From positions 1 through 23,387 of the forward strand of contig UQFY01000022.1 in assembly GCA_900540385.1 (NCBI GenBank): a stretch of 23,387 bases of DNA, read 5' to 3'. The DNA is from an uncultured Mollicutes bacterium. Lineage in GTDB: Bacteria > Bacillota_I > Bacilli_A > RFN20 > CAG-826. A program made the translations under genes and the position numbers. The notes beneath the pieces are model-generated. The model was not told the origin of the DNA and made no database searches. It saw only the letters and a program-made list of their open reading frames with translations. Shown piece by piece: positions 23,195 through 23,387 of the stretch. The number at the start of each line of letters is the position of its first letter. Position 1 is the stretch's first letter.

Positions 23195-23387
23195 TTAAGC
23201 ATCCATCATTTTATTGAGGGAAACAAGTTCCACATTTGGAACCCTAAGATCTAATAATTCTTTGGAAAAAGACGTTTTGGAGAAGAGAAAATAATAGATG
23301 TTTTCGTAATTTTCTTTGAAAATTGAAACATCTTCTTTTATGTGGACCGATAGGGACAACCTAGAACCGCCTGCTATGCGGGCGAGA
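23195..23387 (-). CDS. C-terminal end of a third ATPase/REase-type protein (partial)
   Basis: The frame enters from beyond the window and ends at TAA 23195-23197 after 64 codons. The sequence YYFLFSKTSFSKELLDLRV then VELVSLNKMMD is the usual end of ATPase_2-type proteins with C-terminal nuclease-like domains, and aligns with YGFFSKNGF of cassettes A and B. The N-terminal ATPase is outside the window, so identification is tentative. toxI-toxN lies downstream on the same strand. Confidence 0.55.
   Translation of the reverse strand, partial: LARIAGGSRLSLSVHIKEDVSIFKENYENIYYFLFSKTSFSKELLDLRVPNVELVSLNKMMDA

Noticed and set aside
1..23387. Recoded UGA (Mycoplasma-type code)
   Set aside because: Genes such as the BRO-N gene and the transposase fragment end at UGA, and Trp is encoded by UGG in clear family motifs.

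Overview
The window looks like a chromosomal segment of a low-GC Gram-positive bacterium, probably an uncultured gut or rumen member of the Bacilli/Erysipelotrichia/RF39-like lineages. The evidence is AT-rich DNA, AGGAGG-type ribosome binding sites, extended -10 promoters (TGnTATAAT), Gram-positive lipoboxes, a cre-like box, a guanine-type riboswitch and an AbiQ/ToxN-type toxin. UGA is used as stop and UGG as Trp, so the code is standard and not the Mycoplasma code. I could run no search; the taxonomy is an inference from style.

Left part (1-5346): a short IS256-type transposase N-terminal gene ending in its own terminator; a pair of 24-bp repeats resembling an insertion-sequence end; then a defence-like set on the + strand. 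This set is a large SF1 helicase with a C-terminal PD-(D/E)XK nuclease, followed by a NERD-domain nuclease whose reading frame continues past one in-frame TAA into two HRDC domains. A small acidic membrane protein lies convergent to it.

Cassette A (6067-7560) and cassette B (17611-19158): two homologous, solitary ATPase genes (STAND/archaeal-ATPase type with a C-terminal PD-(D/E)XK domain), each bracketed by its own pair of ~40-bp direct repeats. Cassette A has a 41-bp perfect repeat containing a palindrome. Cassette B has a 38-bp repeat made of 15-bp iterons. The 3' end of a gene that looks like a third member enters the window at its right edge. This is the most unusual feature of the window.

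Middle (7693-13745): a complete purine-nucleoside uptake system on the - strand (BMP lipoprotein, double ABC ATPase, two permeases; same order as nupNOPQ of Bacillus subtilis), headed by a purine riboswitch of guanine type. It is divergent from a hypoxanthine phosphoribosyltransferase, with a perfect cre-like palindrome between them. Uptake and salvage are thus paired. An SGNH hydrolase, a BRO-N protein of distinct composition (likely acquired), and an ArsB/NhaD-type permease translationally coupled to a 34-aa leader ORF follow.

Right part (19199-23387): an ECF sigma factor, its membrane-anchored partner (probable anti-sigma) and a lipoprotein. The sigma gene and the lipoprotein gene share an unusual promoter motif, implying an autoregulated envelope-response circuit. 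Then comes a complete type III toxin-antitoxin locus (promoter, 39-nt antitoxin RNA repeats, terminator, ToxN), next to the partial third ATPase gene.
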